Source: Lachnospiraceae bacterium
GTDB taxonomy: Bacteria > Bacillota > Clostridia > Lachnospirales > Lachnospiraceae
Assembly (NCBI GenBank): GCA_024687125.1
Contig: JAILFA010000081.1
Location: 23,632 to 87,631 of the forward strand
Direction: 5' to 3'
DNA: 64,000 bases
Of the stretch, positions 10,301 to 20,824 are shown piece by piece (positions within the stretch are counted from its first letter, which is position 1; each line of letters opens with the position of its first letter). The translations under genes and the position numbers were made by a program. A model generated the notes under the pieces. The model was not told the origin of the DNA. It worked only from the letters and a program-made list of their open reading frames with translations, and searched no databases.

Positions 10301-11941
10301 CGTCAGATCTGGCTTCCCGCGCTTGCCAAGAGGATCTTCCTCGACGAGGTCGCTTCGGAGAGGCAGGAGGGATACTCCCTGCGTCTGCCGATCGGTATCG
10401 CGGACAATCCGGAGATCCAGAGCCAGTATCCCGCGTATGTGGATTTCCTGGCGGACGGCAACCTGCTGATCTGCGGCCCTTCCGGTTCCGGCAAGACGAC
10501 GCTCCTGCAGACGATCCTGTATGGCACGGTGACGACGTATCAGCCGTCGGATGTGAATATCTATATCCTCGACTTCTCGTCTCGGACGATGACCGTATTT
10601 GCATCCATGCCGCATATCGGCAGCGTGTGCTTCGACGGCGACGACGACAAGCTGGACGACACCTTCTCGTTCTTCTCCACAGAGCTCACGGAGAGAAAGA
10701 AAAAGTTCGCCGGCATGGGCATCGGTTCCTTCAAGGAGTATGTGCAGCATAATTCCGACTGCCCGGCGCTCCTGCTGGTGATCGACAACTTCACCGCTTT
10801 CTATGAGAACTATGACAAGTACGATGACGATCTGGCGACGCTGACCAGAGAAGGCGTCAGCTACGGTATCTACACGGTGATCACGGCCAATGCTTCCGGA
10901 GATCTCAGGAGCCGCCTGCGCCAGAACTTCACAGCCGGTATCGCGATGCAGATGCCCGACCGCTTCGAATACGAGGCAGTCATCGGCGATCACACGGAGA
11001 TCGTGCCCGAGGGCAGAACACCCGGTCGCGGCCTGATCAAGGCACCTGTCCCGGTAGAGTTCCAGGTCGCGCTGCCTGTGCATGAGATCGACGGTCTCTC
11101 ACAGGCACAGAGCATCAAGAAGAGCCTCGGCAATGTTTCGGTCGATCCCGCGTCCAAGGGCGCCAAGAAGCCCGGCCAGGTACTTGAATCTCTGGGGATC
11201 AAGGAAGTACTCGGTGATGTAAAGGCGCTTTCCGAGAATCAGTTCGCCCTCGGCAGAACCATGGACGGAGAGACGCTCATAACGCTGGATATGGACAGCG
11301 AATACTGCGTCAGCATCGTGGGCTTCGGCAAGACAGGCAAGACCAACCTGCTCAAGGCGCTGGCTCTGCAGGCGATTCAGAAGGGCGATGATGTCATCCT
11401 CTTTGACGGAAAGAGCGAAGAGCTTAAGGAATTCGCGGCCGCAAACAAGATTGGCAGATATGTGACCGATGACGCCGGGCTGTTCCAGCTCATGCAGGAT
11501 GAGATCGTACCGCAGTTCGGCGAGCGCAACGCCCTTGTGAACGGCGCGAGGGAAGCGGGAACATCTCCTGTCGACGCCCTTAAGGATCATAAGAGGATCC
11601 TGTTCCTCATCAATGATTACACATCCTTTATCGAAACGGTCTACTCCGAGGATTACGGCATGAACGGATTCTTTGAGACGGCGCTCGAAAAGGGCAGAGA
11701 TCACAAGATCCAGTTTGTCGCGGCGATGACCGGCGACGATGTTTCGGACTGCGGCAGATATCAGGTATCCCGTCAGTTCACGACAATGGAGAGCGGCGTA
11801 TGCCTGGGCGGCATGTTCGACCAGCAGAATGTCCTTCACTGGGAGATGTCCTCGGCCGATGCCGTACGGCAGCTTCCTGCGGGCTTCGGATACGCGCTTC
11901 TCGGCGGAGCACCGGTGAAGATGCTCACACCGCTTGTTTAA
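7337..11941 (+). CDS. essC: Type VII secretion FtsK/SpoIIIE-family ATPase EssC with N-terminal FHA domain
   Basis: 1534 aa; FHA-like NKFVSPKHAEIQIEGDKAVLRDLNSMNGTFVNG; hydrophobic pair near aa 260-310; P-loops GTTGSGKSE, GPSGSGKTT and GFGKTGKTN of three tandem ATPase domains. Confidence 0.95.
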   Translation: MSYLLTAVFENGFCELYLPSVDNKKVPLEIKPYITGRDDDVILPVEVWDGVWTLSGQGRFVITQNEQPVETVALKEGLFVNCELPDGQVFSLTCEEVTNGNTQFRKFLINANAHSTISIGNDASNAICYANKFVSPKHAEIQIEGDKAVLRDLNSMNGTFVNGKMIEGDHPLSFGDIIYIIGLKIIYLGSTLAINNPKEACKVTYLKEINISSAGSGDGDEDEEAGEESYFMRTPRKLEVLDTETFTLEKCPPKQKQEKQPLILTIGPSFTMVIPMAVGAMMTMDSGSGFGMAGLVMSLGAAIIGALWAIINTVYQDKVYTKQEKNRVAMYQEYAVKMTGQIREKMKLNAEILDRTYPSAEEAAEIGIRTTSRLWEKSSVHDDFLDVRLGKGDIPSLNPIETPKEQVMQVHDPMNNKTEEIKAAMSVLKDVPVSVSLYKNRFAGIVSSSREKALNIARIITVQLASAHPYTDLRMCVIFPPKERAEWEYMRYLPHVWSPDGKTRLMCCDKNSVGDVMFVLSDIIRERMEKTGREGAKAEEGKKVLPHYVFMVADPALLEEEAISKYLLNPTEDMAISVVMLADSPDKLPSSCQTIITDDGDVHGFLSTVNAFPARDNVKFDTLSLSKADAFARTLSGVHLRETGVSAGIPDVLTFLDMYKTSRVETLDIYHRWLENRTYESMRAMVGYKSGNQPLFLDIHEKYHGPHGLVAGTTGSGKSETLQSYILSLAINYHPDEVAFILIDYKGGGMAQSFEGLPHVSGVITNLGGNATNRALLSINAEIKHRQKLFNDFKVKHIDAYIELYRSGVATEPMPHLLIIADEFAELKKEQPEFVRSLVSAARVGRSLGVNLILATQKPSGVVDDEIWSNTRFRLCLRVADKSDSNEMLKKPDAAYITGTGRGYFQVGSDEIFEEFQSGWSGAAYEPEVEYTDEKNAKVELINLIGRSGVPKKKDKNKKSDNIQKVTQLDAIVKYASKIAQEHSIPAVRQIWLPALAKRIFLDEVASERQEGYSLRLPIGIADNPEIQSQYPAYVDFLADGNLLICGPSGSGKTTLLQTILYGTVTTYQPSDVNIYILDFSSRTMTVFASMPHIGSVCFDGDDDKLDDTFSFFSTELTERKKKFAGMGIGSFKEYVQHNSDCPALLLVIDNFTAFYENYDKYDDDLATLTREGVSYGIYTVITANASGDLRSRLRQNFTAGIAMQMPDRFEYEAVIGDHTEIVPEGRTPGRGLIKAPVPVEFQVALPVHEIDGLSQAQSIKKSLGNVSVDPASKGAKKPGQVLESLGIKEVLGDVKALSENQFALGRTMDGETLITLDMDSEYCVSIVGFGKTGKTNLLKALALQAIQKGDDVILFDGKSEELKEFAAANKIGRYVTDDAGLFQLMQDEIVPQFGERNALVNGAREAGTSPVDALKDHKRILFLINDYTSFIETVYSEDYGMNGFFETALEKGRDHKIQFVAAMTGDDVSDCGRYQVSRQFTTMESGVCLGGMFDQQNVLHWEMSSADAVRQLPAGFGYALLGGAPVKMLTPLV

Positions 11942-11972
11942 CTGTTGTGCGATCATGTGGAGGTGATGAATT

Positions 11973-12227
11973 ATGAGTAAAGTATTTCTTGAGACCAAGG
12001 TTCCCGGGATCGCTAAGACCTATGAGTTTTCGGCGGATTCCATGATGAAGGTGGGAACGGTAAAACGGGCGATGATCGAGCAGATCAGCGCGGTGGAAAA
12101 CATGACGGTCTTTCAGGATCCCGATAAGGTGCTGTTCTGCAGCATCGATATGCAGGGACTCCTGCAGGACGGAGAGACGCTGGGCAATGTCGGCGTTAAG
12201 AGCGGCGATCAGATCATGCTGATCTGA
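11973..12227 (+). CDS. YukD/EsaB-like ubiquitin-fold T7SS protein
   Basis: 84 aa beta-grasp-like protein between essC and the WXG100 genes; position and C-terminal 'GVKSGDQIMLI' fit the YukD/EsaB family. Confidence 0.75.
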   Translation: MSKVFLETKVPGIAKTYEFSADSMMKVGTVKRAMIEQISAVENMTVFQDPDKVLFCSIDMQGLLQDGETLGNVGVKSGDQIMLI

Positions 12228-12269
12228 ACGGATTCATAGGTATTGTGTGTACTCACGAAAGGAGGCGCC

Positions 12270-12575
12270 ATGGCGGATATGACAAATGTTGATGCCGATA
12301 AGCTCAGGCAGACAGCGCAGAGGATCGGCAGTCTCGCGGCAGAACTGAACGGAAATGTAGCCAAGATCAGTGATGCCCTGAACAGCCTTGCAAAGGGCTG
12401 GCAGTCACAGGTGGCTACGCAGTTTATGCAGAACTGGCAGGCGGATCAGGATGCCCTCCACGAGATGGTGGATCAGTACCTGGAGGTTCAGGACATCATG
12501 GTCGCGCTGGCGCAGGACTTTGACGCATCCGACAATGAGGCCGGGAGCCTGGTCGGCAAACTGCAGATCAGGTAA
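12270..12575 (+). CDS. WXG100-family protein (variant WQS turn)
   Basis: ~100 aa helical hairpin; central 'GWQSQVATQFMQNW'; in a run of like-sized genes. ATG 12270 with GGAGG RBS. Confidence 0.8.
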   Translation: MADMTNVDADKLRQTAQRIGSLAAELNGNVAKISDALNSLAKGWQSQVATQFMQNWQADQDALHEMVDQYLEVQDIMVALAQDFDASDNEAGSLVGKLQIR

Positions 12576-12587
12576 TAAGGAGGGATT

Positions 12588-12911
12588 ATGGCGGCAGGAA
12601 ATGATACCAAGGTTGATACCGCGCTACTGCTCAACACGGCGGAGACACTCACACCTCTGATCAAGGGCCTGGAAAATGTCTTTGAGCAGTTCCAGCAGGA
12701 AGTCAAGAACTCCCGCGGAGAGTGGCAGGGCGATACTTCCGATGACATCAGGAATACCGCGGCGCAGCTCAAGGAGAGCTCCGCGGAGATCATCAAGGTT
12801 CTCAGTGCATATGTAACAGGGCTTAAGGAAATGGCCGGTATCTATGACAAGGCGGAGACCAACGTGTCGAATACCAGCAAGACGTTAAGCTTTGACAAGA
12901 CTTTCAAGTGA
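12588..12911 (+). CDS. WXG100-family protein
   Basis: 'SRGEWQGDTSDDIRN' WxG turn in a ~107 aa helical protein. Confidence 0.85.
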   Translation: MAAGNDTKVDTALLLNTAETLTPLIKGLENVFEQFQQEVKNSRGEWQGDTSDDIRNTAAQLKESSAEIIKVLSAYVTGLKEMAGIYDKAETNVSNTSKTLSFDKTFK

Positions 12912-12922
12912 GGTAAAGGTTC

Positions 12923-13219
12923 ATGGCGATCAAATTTAATTACCAGCAGACAATGCAGCAGGCGCAGAATCTGGAACGCATGGCATCCGATCTCACCGGT
13001 AAGACGAAGACAAGGCTGACGGGTGTCAAGGATACGCTGACAGCGGCCTGGACCGGAAGCAGCGGAAAAGCGTTTGTCAAGTTCCTGGCGGACGCGGAAG
13101 CGGATCTGGACGCGAAAGCAAGGTATCTCAAGGGTGTTGCCGATTATCTGAAGAAATCGGCCAACAAGATCAAGCAGGCGGAGGATGCCGCGAAGTCTTC
13201 TGCGGCAGGCATCTCATAG
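12923..13219 (+). CDS. WXG100-family protein
   Basis: 'LTAAWTGSSGKAFVKF' WxG turn, 98 aa. Confidence 0.88.
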   Translation: MAIKFNYQQTMQQAQNLERMASDLTGKTKTRLTGVKDTLTAAWTGSSGKAFVKFLADAEADLDAKARYLKGVADYLKKSANKIKQAEDAAKSSAAGIS

Positions 13220-13232
13220 AAAAGAGGGCATG

Positions 13233-13541
13233 ATGGCAGCAAAAAATACCGTAAATATCCAAAGAATGAGGACGGCCGCTTCCGAGCTCGATCGGATCTA
13301 TACGTCCATGTCAAATCAGATCAAGAAACTCGAGGAGACGATCGCCGCTGTCAAACAGAACTGGCACGGCGATGCCGCGAACACCTATCTGAAGCAGTAT
13401 GAAAAGAATCAGAAGGCTTTTCAGAACATGGCAAATGCCATCAGATCAGCTTCGCAGGCGCTCACACAGTCAAGCAACACATATGATCAGGCGGACAACA
13501 GCGCAATGGATGTTGTTCAGAAGATCGGCAAGAGGGGGTAA
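13233..13541 (+). CDS. WXG100-family protein
   Basis: 'VKQNWHGDAANTYLKQY' WxG turn; start set at ATG 13233 (alternative 13230) after AAAGAGGG. Confidence 0.88.
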   Translation: MAAKNTVNIQRMRTAASELDRIYTSMSNQIKKLEETIAAVKQNWHGDAANTYLKQYEKNQKAFQNMANAIRSASQALTQSSNTYDQADNSAMDVVQKIGKRG

Positions 13542-13552
13542 GGGGGTAGACT

Positions 13553-13882
13553 ATGGCAACTGATGTAAATTTACAGGTTGACGCACCAAAACTCAGATCC
13601 CTTGCCGAATCGGTCGACAAGGTACAGACCGGTCTCAAAGAATCCTGCTACGCCGCCAAGGGACAGATCGACGGTCTGAAGAATATCTGGACCGGTGAAG
13701 CCGCGACGTCCTATCAGACGAGCTTTCAGAAGCTGATGGACAAGTGCAGCGAAGCGCTGACCACGCTGGGCAAGATGGTAAACTCTCTCTATGAGACAGC
13801 GGACCGGTATGACAAGAACTTCAAGTCTGTCAAGGACGATGTGAAAAACATTCCGAAGCTTCCAACAAACCTTTTCAAGTGA
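13553..13882 (+). CDS. WXG100-family protein
   Basis: 'LKNIWTGEAATSYQTSF' WxG turn, 109 aa. Confidence 0.88.
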   Translation: MATDVNLQVDAPKLRSLAESVDKVQTGLKESCYAAKGQIDGLKNIWTGEAATSYQTSFQKLMDKCSEALTTLGKMVNSLYETADRYDKNFKSVKDDVKNIPKLPTNLFK

Positions 13883-13903
13883 TCCGAAGGGCGGGGAAAG
13901 ATT

Positions 13904-14758
13904 ATGGCTTATAAAGTATCGTACAAGGTTGTCTCCGAGCAGGGAGAACAGCTCAAGAACATCGCAAAGGATATGGAGAACTATATCTCCCAGATCAATC
14001 AGATCGTGCCGAAGCTCGGCAATGACGAACTGCTGCAGTCCGTCCGGACGGATCTCGGTAAATTCAGACAGCAGCTCGAAGAGGAAAAGACCATCCTCAA
14101 CCTGGCGGGGCAGGTCATCGTGGATGTACTGCAGACCTACACAGGTACAGAGAAAAAGAACGTGCAGAGGGTTGACCGGGCCAAGGCGCACAACCGTGAT
14201 TTCTACAAGCGCCCCGTAGTTGTGGCATCCGCGGGGGGCGGTGCGGCAGCTGCGGCGACTGCTACGGCAAGAGCGACCGCGACGGCAACAGCGACAGCGA
14301 CCAGCACATCGACCTCCACCGTTTCAAATTCGAGCTCGAGCAATACCACCGTCAATTACAATGTAACGGTCAATGAGGCGGCGCCGGCTGCAGCGGCCGC
14401 TCCGAATCCTGCTCCGGCAGCTTCCGCGGCGCCTGTGAACACAGCAGCATCGTATGCTTCGGAACCGGCCGCAGCGACAGCTTCGTTTGACTCCGCACCG
14501 GTCGAGACAGCGTCTTTTGACTCCGCGCCTGTCGAAACATCGTTTTCTTCCGCGCCGATGGATGCCATGGCATCCGCTGCGGGTGATTATGCAGCGGGAT
14601 TTGCTGATACCATCGCGGATACGGCTTCGAGTGCCGCCGGCATGTCGGCAGCCGGAGTTGCCGGGATCGCCGCGGCAGGCGCTATGGCGGCGGCAGGCGG
14701 CGGTGTCGCGGGATACGCGGTGTTGGACGCCAAAAAGCATAAGAACGAAGAAGAATAG
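13904..14758 (+). CDS. T7SS-linked protein: WXG100-like helical N-terminus, Ala/Thr/Ser-rich repeats, hydrophobic C-terminus
   Basis: ~90 aa helical N-terminus without WxG; ATATATATSTSTST tract; repeats ASFDSAPVET; hydrophobic Ala/Gly segment then KKHKNEEE. Confidence 0.7.
   Translation: MAYKVSYKVVSEQGEQLKNIAKDMENYISQINQIVPKLGNDELLQSVRTDLGKFRQQLEEEKTILNLAGQVIVDVLQTYTGTEKKNVQRVDRAKAHNRDFYKRPVVVASAGGGAAAAATATARATATATATATSTSTSTVSNSSSSNTTVNYNVTVNEAAPAAAAAPNPAPAASAAPVNTAASYASEPAAATASFDSAPVETASFDSAPVETSFSSAPMDAMASAAGDYAAGFADTIADTASSAAGMSAAGVAGIAAAGAMAAAGGGVAGYAVLDAKKHKNEEE
14480..14539 (+). repeat. Two tandem 30-bp direct repeats (10-aa unit ASFDSAPVET) with a partial third copy
   Basis: gcttcgtttgactccgcaccggtcgagaca / gcgtcttttgactccgcgcctgtcgaaaca, then tcgttttcttccgcgccg. 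Confidence 0.8.
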
Positions 14759-14778
14759 ACTGTTTATCCCAAAGGATG

Positions 14779-14840
14779 AAAAAGAACCTTTTCCACAGCG
14801 CTTTCTGCTGAAAAGCCGCTTTGGAAAGGTTCTTTTTTAT
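14779..14840 (+). terminator. Rho-independent terminator closing the T7SS island
   Basis: aaaagaaccttttcca ... tggaaaggttctttttt: long stem with U-tract. Confidence 0.85.
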
Positions 14841-14868
14841 TGCTTTTTCAGAGGAGCTCGTATATAAT
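14840..14868 (+). promoter_or_regulatory. Sigma-A-like promoter for ilvN
   Basis: TTGCTT - 17 nt - TATAAT. Confidence 0.7.
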
Positions 14869-14909
14869 ATTGGACTGATAGGCTTTTCATTTAAGGAGCA
14901 TATACATCC

Positions 14910-15416
14910 ATGCGAAAAAAGGTACTTCAGCTGCTGGTTGACAACACCTCTGGTGTGCTTTCCCGCATTTCCGGGCTGTTTTCCAGGCGCGGCTACAATA
15001 TTGAGAGCATCACGGCCGGCGTGACCGCGGATCCCAGATATACGCGCATCACGATCGTGACGAGCGGTGATGACGAGATCCTCGATCAGATCGAAAAGCA
15101 GGTTGCCAAGCTCGTTGATGTGCGGGACATTCATGAACTGAAACCCGATGAGAGCGTCTACCGCGAGCTCTGCCTTGTCAAGGTGCGCGCGGATGCTCAG
15201 ACCCGCGTGGATATCACGATGATCGTCACCAACATGTTCCGCGGCAAGATCGTCGATGTCGGACCCGAGAGTCTGATCGTCGAGATCACCGGAACGCAGG
15301 CCAAGATCGACGCGTTCCTCAGGATGCTGGATAACTATGAGATCCTGGAGCTGGCCCGCACGGGTATTGCGGGACTGGGACGCGGCGTGGATAAAGTGAT
15401 CTATCTTAACGATTAA
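14910..15416 (+). CDS. ilvN: Acetolactate synthase small (regulatory) subunit
   Basis: ACT domain LQLLVDNTSGVLSRISGLFSRRGYNIESITAG; followed by ilvC. Confidence 0.95.
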   Translation: MRKKVLQLLVDNTSGVLSRISGLFSRRGYNIESITAGVTADPRYTRITIVTSGDDEILDQIEKQVAKLVDVRDIHELKPDESVYRELCLVKVRADAQTRVDITMIVTNMFRGKIVDVGPESLIVEITGTQAKIDAFLRMLDNYEILELARTGIAGLGRGVDKVIYLND

Positions 15417-15422
15417 TCATAA

Positions 15423-16478
<1,056 letters not shown>

Positions 16479-16481
16479 GTT

Positions 16482-19028
16482 TTGGGAAACAATACATCAA
16501 CAAACAAAAAAATGATCGGAGGGAAAACGCTCCTTGTAGCGTTTTCCCTCGGATTCGTTTTGTATCTTCTCTGTGTTCTGCCGATCATTCAGCATCACGG
16601 GGGCCTGTTTTTTTATTACGGTGACTACAATGTCCAGCAGGTTCCGTTTTATGTGCAGGCACATCGCGCCGTACGAAGCGGCAATTTCCACTGGAACTGG
16701 AATCTGGATCTGGGCGGATCCATGGTCGGAGATTTCGCGTTTTATCTGTGGGGGAGTCCCTTTTTCTGGCTGACGGTTCCGTTTCCGGAATCGGCGATCC
16801 CGTACCTGCTGCCGTTCCTTATGGCGCTCAAATTCGGCACAGCCACGCTTACATCGGCTCTTTATATGCGCAGATATGTACGCACCGGGGCGGCGCTTCT
16901 TTCGGGATCCCTTCTTTATGCTTTCTCCGGGTTCCAGGCGTGCAACATCGTCTTTCAGCATTTTGCCGATGTGATCGCCTTTTTCCCGCTGCTTCTCCTT
17001 GCGTTTGACAGCCTGATGTTCCTGGACCACCGCAAGGGTGAACGGCCGTATGAACCGGCTGGATGGACGCTGATCAGATTCTCTCTGATCACCGCGCTGA
17101 TGGCTGTCGTTAATTACTATTTCTTCTTCGGACAGGTCATCTTTCTGCTGCTGTACTTTGTCATCCGATACGCCATGAGCAATCCCTGGCGCGTATGGCT
17201 TCGGATGTTTCTCAGGGCACTCGCGGGAGGAGTGCTCGGCGTGCTGCTCGCGTCCTTTTTCCTGCTTCCGGCTTTCTTCGGCGTCAGCGGCAACAGCCGT
17301 CTGAGTGATGTCGTGACCGGTTACAATCTGCTTGTGTACGAGAGCATGAAGCTGCCGTACGCCATCGTCAAGAGCTTTGTCATGATCCCCGATATCATCG
17401 GCAAGGGGACTCTGTTCTATACCGAAGCGATCCGGAATTCCTCACTGGCGGCATATCTGCCGATGTTCGGCGTTTCCGGTGTGGCGGCCTTTTTCTTTGC
17501 TGTACGCAAAAAAAAGGACTGGCGTAAAACACTTCTGATCGTCTGCGCGCTGATCGCCTTTGTGCCGGTGCTCAACTCGATGTTCTCGCTGTTCAATAAT
17601 CAGTATTATGCGCGCTGGTTCTATATGCCGCTGTTCTTTATGACACTCATTACCGCGCAGCAGCTCGATCACGGCAGGGAAGAGGACTGGAAGGCCGGCG
17701 TGCTGGTGACTGTCATCCTGTTCCTGTTCATGCTGGCAGTGGCACTCCTGCCTTCACGCGATGACAGCGGCACGATCGTCTATCTGAATATGACAGACAA
17801 TCCGGATCTGTTCTGGCGGCAGGTCAAGGGTACCGCGATCATGATCTTTATCCTGGTCGGTGTCATCTGGTTCGTGCGGATGCGCATTCTGCGGCGTCTG
17901 ATCCTGTTCGCCGCCACGATCCTGGCCTGTTTTATCACAACCAATACCGTGCTGACCAACGGGGCGAGTCTGATCAACGATTTCGGCATGAAGGAGTGGA
18001 AGAAGCAGATGATCGATACAAGGCCTGAGCTGAAAAAGGTCGGCTTCTATCGGATCGAGACGGATTCTACATCCACAAACTACGAGATGTATTGGAATAT
18101 CCCCACGATCCACTGCTTTTTAAGTACGGTTCCCGGGGAGATCTTTGATTTCTATGAAGGGACAGCCGGAATCTACCGGACGGTCGAATCGGACGCGGCG
18201 ATCTCCCGGGTGGGACTGAGGGCGATCCTCTCGGCAGGTTATTATCTGGAAAACTCCATCATCAATACAAACGGTGATTTCAGCCAGGGACGCGGGGTTG
18301 AGGGGTATCGTTTTGTGGAGGAGCAGAATGATTTCTCGATCTATGAAAACGAGAACTTTATTCCCATGGGGTTCACCTATCGCTATTTTGTCCGGGAGTC
18401 CGTTTTTGATAAGGTCAATAAGGCGGATGCCGACCAGGCGCTCGTGCGTGTGCTGATCCTGTCAGACGAGGACGCGGACAGATACGGAGAGAACATGAAG
18501 GAACTGCCGGCAGACGAGCTCACACAGCCGGTGTCGGCGGAGGATTTTGCGCTTGCCTGCATGGAACGCAGGGAAAGCGCCTGCACCGATTTTCTGACGG
18601 ATGACCGCGGTTTCTTTGCGGAGACTGCGGATCTGCCGGTGGATTCCCTGGTGTTCTTCTCTGTGCCGGCCGTCAGGGGCTTTACGGCAACGGTTGACGG
18701 CGAGAGTGCCGAGATCGTCAAGGCGGATTACGGCCTGATGGCAGTCCCTGTATCCGCGGGAATACACCGGATCCGGGTAACATATGAGACGCCGGGCAGG
18801 ATCCCCGGCATCCTGCTGACGCTCCTGGGGATTGCCGGCGCCGCGGGATATCTTTTCTGGAACCGCAGAAGGAGGCTCGCCCTGGAGGACGATGAGGATG
18901 CCGGTCCGGAAGCCGAATGGGAGGATGCGGTCGGAAGAGAGAATAAAGACAGTGAGGATGAGCCTTCGGAGATCATGCCTGAGGAAGACGATACCGGAGA
19001 TGCAGAAGAAACGGAGGAGGAAACATGA
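16482..19028 (+). CDS. YfhO-family multi-TM membrane protein
   Basis: 848 aa, many TM helices, early '[45 protein letters not shown]' typical of YfhO; TTG start. Confidence 0.85.
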   Translation: MGNNTSTNKKMIGGKTLLVAFSLGFVLYLLCVLPIIQHHGGLFFYYGDYNVQQVPFYVQAHRAVRSGNFHWNWNLDLGGSMVGDFAFYLWGSPFFWLTVPFPESAIPYLLPFLMALKFGTATLTSALYMRRYVRTGAALLSGSLLYAFSGFQACNIVFQHFADVIAFFPLLLLAFDSLMFLDHRKGERPYEPAGWTLIRFSLITALMAVVNYYFFFGQVIFLLLYFVIRYAMSNPWRVWLRMFLRALAGGVLGVLLASFFLLPAFFGVSGNSRLSDVVTGYNLLVYESMKLPYAIVKSFVMIPDIIGKGTLFYTEAIRNSSLAAYLPMFGVSGVAAFFFAVRKKKDWRKTLLIVCALIAFVPVLNSMFSLFNNQYYARWFYMPLFFMTLITAQQLDHGREEDWKAGVLVTVILFLFMLAVALLPSRDDSGTIVYLNMTDNPDLFWRQVKGTAIMIFILVGVIWFVRMRILRRLILFAATILACFITTNTVLTNGASLINDFGMKEWKKQMIDTRPELKKVGFYRIETDSTSTNYEMYWNIPTIHCFLSTVPGEIFDFYEGTAGIYRTVESDAAISRVGLRAILSAGYYLENSIINTNGDFSQGRGVEGYRFVEEQNDFSIYENENFIPMGFTYRYFVRESVFDKVNKADADQALVRVLILSDEDADRYGENMKELPADELTQPVSAEDFALACMERRESACTDFLTDDRGFFAETADLPVDSLVFFSVPAVRGFTATVDGESAEIVKADYGLMAVPVSAGIHRIRVTYETPGRIPGILLTLLGIAGAAGYLFWNRRRRLALEDDEDAGPEAEWEDAVGRENKDSEDEPSEIMPEEDDTGDAEETEEET

Positions 19029-20296
19029 GTGCAATGACAATGAGCCAGAAGATACTGGCAAAGCATGCGGGGCTTCCCGAAGTCCACGCGGGAGATCTGA
19101 TCGAAGCGCGGCTCGATCTGGTGCTTGGCAATGACATTACCAGCCCTGTCGCCATCAAGGAAATGGAGAAGTTCACCAAAAAGGGCGTTTTCGACAAATC
19201 CAAAATCGCGCTGGTGCCGGATCATTTTGTTCCGAACAAGGACATCAAATCCGCTGAGGGCTGCAAATGTGTCCGTGAATTTGCCAGAGCCAATGAAATA
19301 GAAAACTACTTTGAGGTCGGTGAGATGGGGATCGAGCATGCGCTGCTGCCGGAGAGCGGACTGACGCTTCCCGGAGACGTGATCATCGGCGCGGACTCGC
19401 ATACCTGCACCTATGGAGCGCTGGGAGCGTTTTCCACCGGCGTCGGATCAACGGATATGGCAGCCGGCATGGCCATGGGCAAAACCTGGTTCAAAGTTCC
19501 CGGCGCCATTAAGGTGGTCCTTACCGGAAAACCCGCCCCCTGGGTCTCGGGCAAGGATGTGATCCTCCACCTGATCGGCAGAATCGGCGTGGACGGAGCG
19601 CTCTACAAGTCTCTCGAATTCTCCGGGGAAGGCGTGCAGAACCTCTCCATGGATGACCGCTTTACGATCGCGAACATGGCGATCGAAGCCGGTGCCAAAA
19701 ACGGTATCTTTCCCGTGGATGACAGAACGGTCGCTTATCTCGACGAGCACGCGCCGGGCAAGACCTGGGAGGTGTTCACCGCGGATCCTGACGCGGATTA
19801 CGAGGAGACGGTCACGATCGACTTGGGCAGTCTGAAGCCGACCGTAGCGTTTCCGCATCTTCCGGAAAACGCAAAGACGGTTGATGAGGCAGGAGAGATC
19901 GCGATCGATCAGGTCGTGATCGGTTCCTGTACCAACGGCAGACTTGATGACCTGCGCGTTGCCGCAAGAGTCCTCAAGGGCCGCCATATAGCCAAAGGCC
20001 TTCGCTGTATTGTAATCCCGGCAACGCAAAAGATTTACCTGAAGGCCATGGAGGAGGGACTTCTTAAGACCTTTATCGAAGCGGGCGCCGTGGTATCGAC
20101 CCCGACCTGCGGACCATGTCTCGGCGGTTATATGGGAATTCTGGCCTCCGGTGAGAAATGCGTATCTACGACCAACCGGAACTTTGTCGGCCGCATGGGA
20201 GCGGTGGATTCCGAGATCTATCTCGCGTCTCCCGCGGTTGCCGCCGCGAGCGCTGTGGCGGGCAGGATCGCATCACCGCAGATGATCGGACTTTGA
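19025..20296 (+). CDS. leuC: 3-isopropylmalate dehydratase large subunit
   Basis: [49 protein letters not shown]. Confidence 0.96.
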   Translation: MSAMTMSQKILAKHAGLPEVHAGDLIEARLDLVLGNDITSPVAIKEMEKFTKKGVFDKSKIALVPDHFVPNKDIKSAEGCKCVREFARANEIENYFEVGEMGIEHALLPESGLTLPGDVIIGADSHTCTYGALGAFSTGVGSTDMAAGMAMGKTWFKVPGAIKVVLTGKPAPWVSGKDVILHLIGRIGVDGALYKSLEFSGEGVQNLSMDDRFTIANMAIEAGAKNGIFPVDDRTVAYLDEHAPGKTWEVFTADPDADYEETVTIDLGSLKPTVAFPHLPENAKTVDEAGEIAIDQVVIGSCTNGRLDDLRVAARVLKGRHIAKGLRCIVIPATQKIYLKAMEEGLLKTFIEAGAVVSTPTCGPCLGGYMGILASGEKCVSTTNRNFVGRMGAVDSEIYLASPAVAAASAVAGRIASPQMIGL

Positions 20297-20329
20297 TGCT
20301 GCAGGATAAGGCAGCGGAAGGAGAGTAAA

Positions 20330-20824
20330 ATGGAAAAAGCCAGAGGTACGGTACATAAATACGGCGACAATGTGGATACGGATGTCATCATCCCCGCCAG
20401 ATATCTGAACACGGCGGATCCCAAAGAGCTTGCGTCGCACTGCATGGAGGATATCGACAGGGAGTTCGTGAACAAGGTGCACAGCGGCGACATCATGGTG
20501 GCTGATAAGAACTTCGGCTGCGGTTCCTCCCGGGAGCACGCGCCGATCGCGATCAAGGAATCCGGGATCGCATGCGTGATCGCGGAGACCTTTGCGCGGA
20601 TCTTTTATCGCAACAGCATCAATATCGGGCTCGCGATCATTGAGTGCCCGGAAGCTGTACGGGAGATCAGTGACGGGGATACCGTCTCCGTCGATTTCGA
20701 CAGCGGAATGATCACGGATGAGACCACAGGAAAGTCCTGGAAGGGACAGTCGTTCCCGCCGTTCATGCAGAAGATCATCGACTGCGGCGGTCTGATCGGG
20801 TATATCAATCATGAGGCAGATTAA
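20330..20824 (+). CDS. leuD: 3-isopropylmalate dehydratase small subunit
   Basis: [35 protein letters not shown]. Confidence 0.96.
   Translation: MEKARGTVHKYGDNVDTDVIIPARYLNTADPKELASHCMEDIDREFVNKVHSGDIMVADKNFGCGSSREHAPIAIKESGIACVIAETFARIFYRNSINIGLAIIECPEAVREISDGDTVSVDFDSGMITDETTGKSWKGQSFPPFMQKIIDCGGLIGYINHEAD

Noticed and set aside
14245-14330. Short-period (gcNacN)n repeat considered as a CRISPR or phase-variation tract
   Set aside because: No spacers, so not CRISPR; the units are 6 bp and in frame, so length changes would not switch the frame. Kept only as a possible length-variable stalk.
14324-14740. Several minus-strand ORFs (138, 70, 67 aa) across the Ala/Ser-rich repeat region
   Set aside because: Products of low-complexity, high-GC repeat DNA; the + strand ORF continues the T7SS operon with a good RBS.
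14869-14909. Possible T-box or attenuator leader before ilvN
   Set aside because: The leader after the TATAAT box is only ~35 nt; no T-box motif, antiterminator or leader peptide fits.
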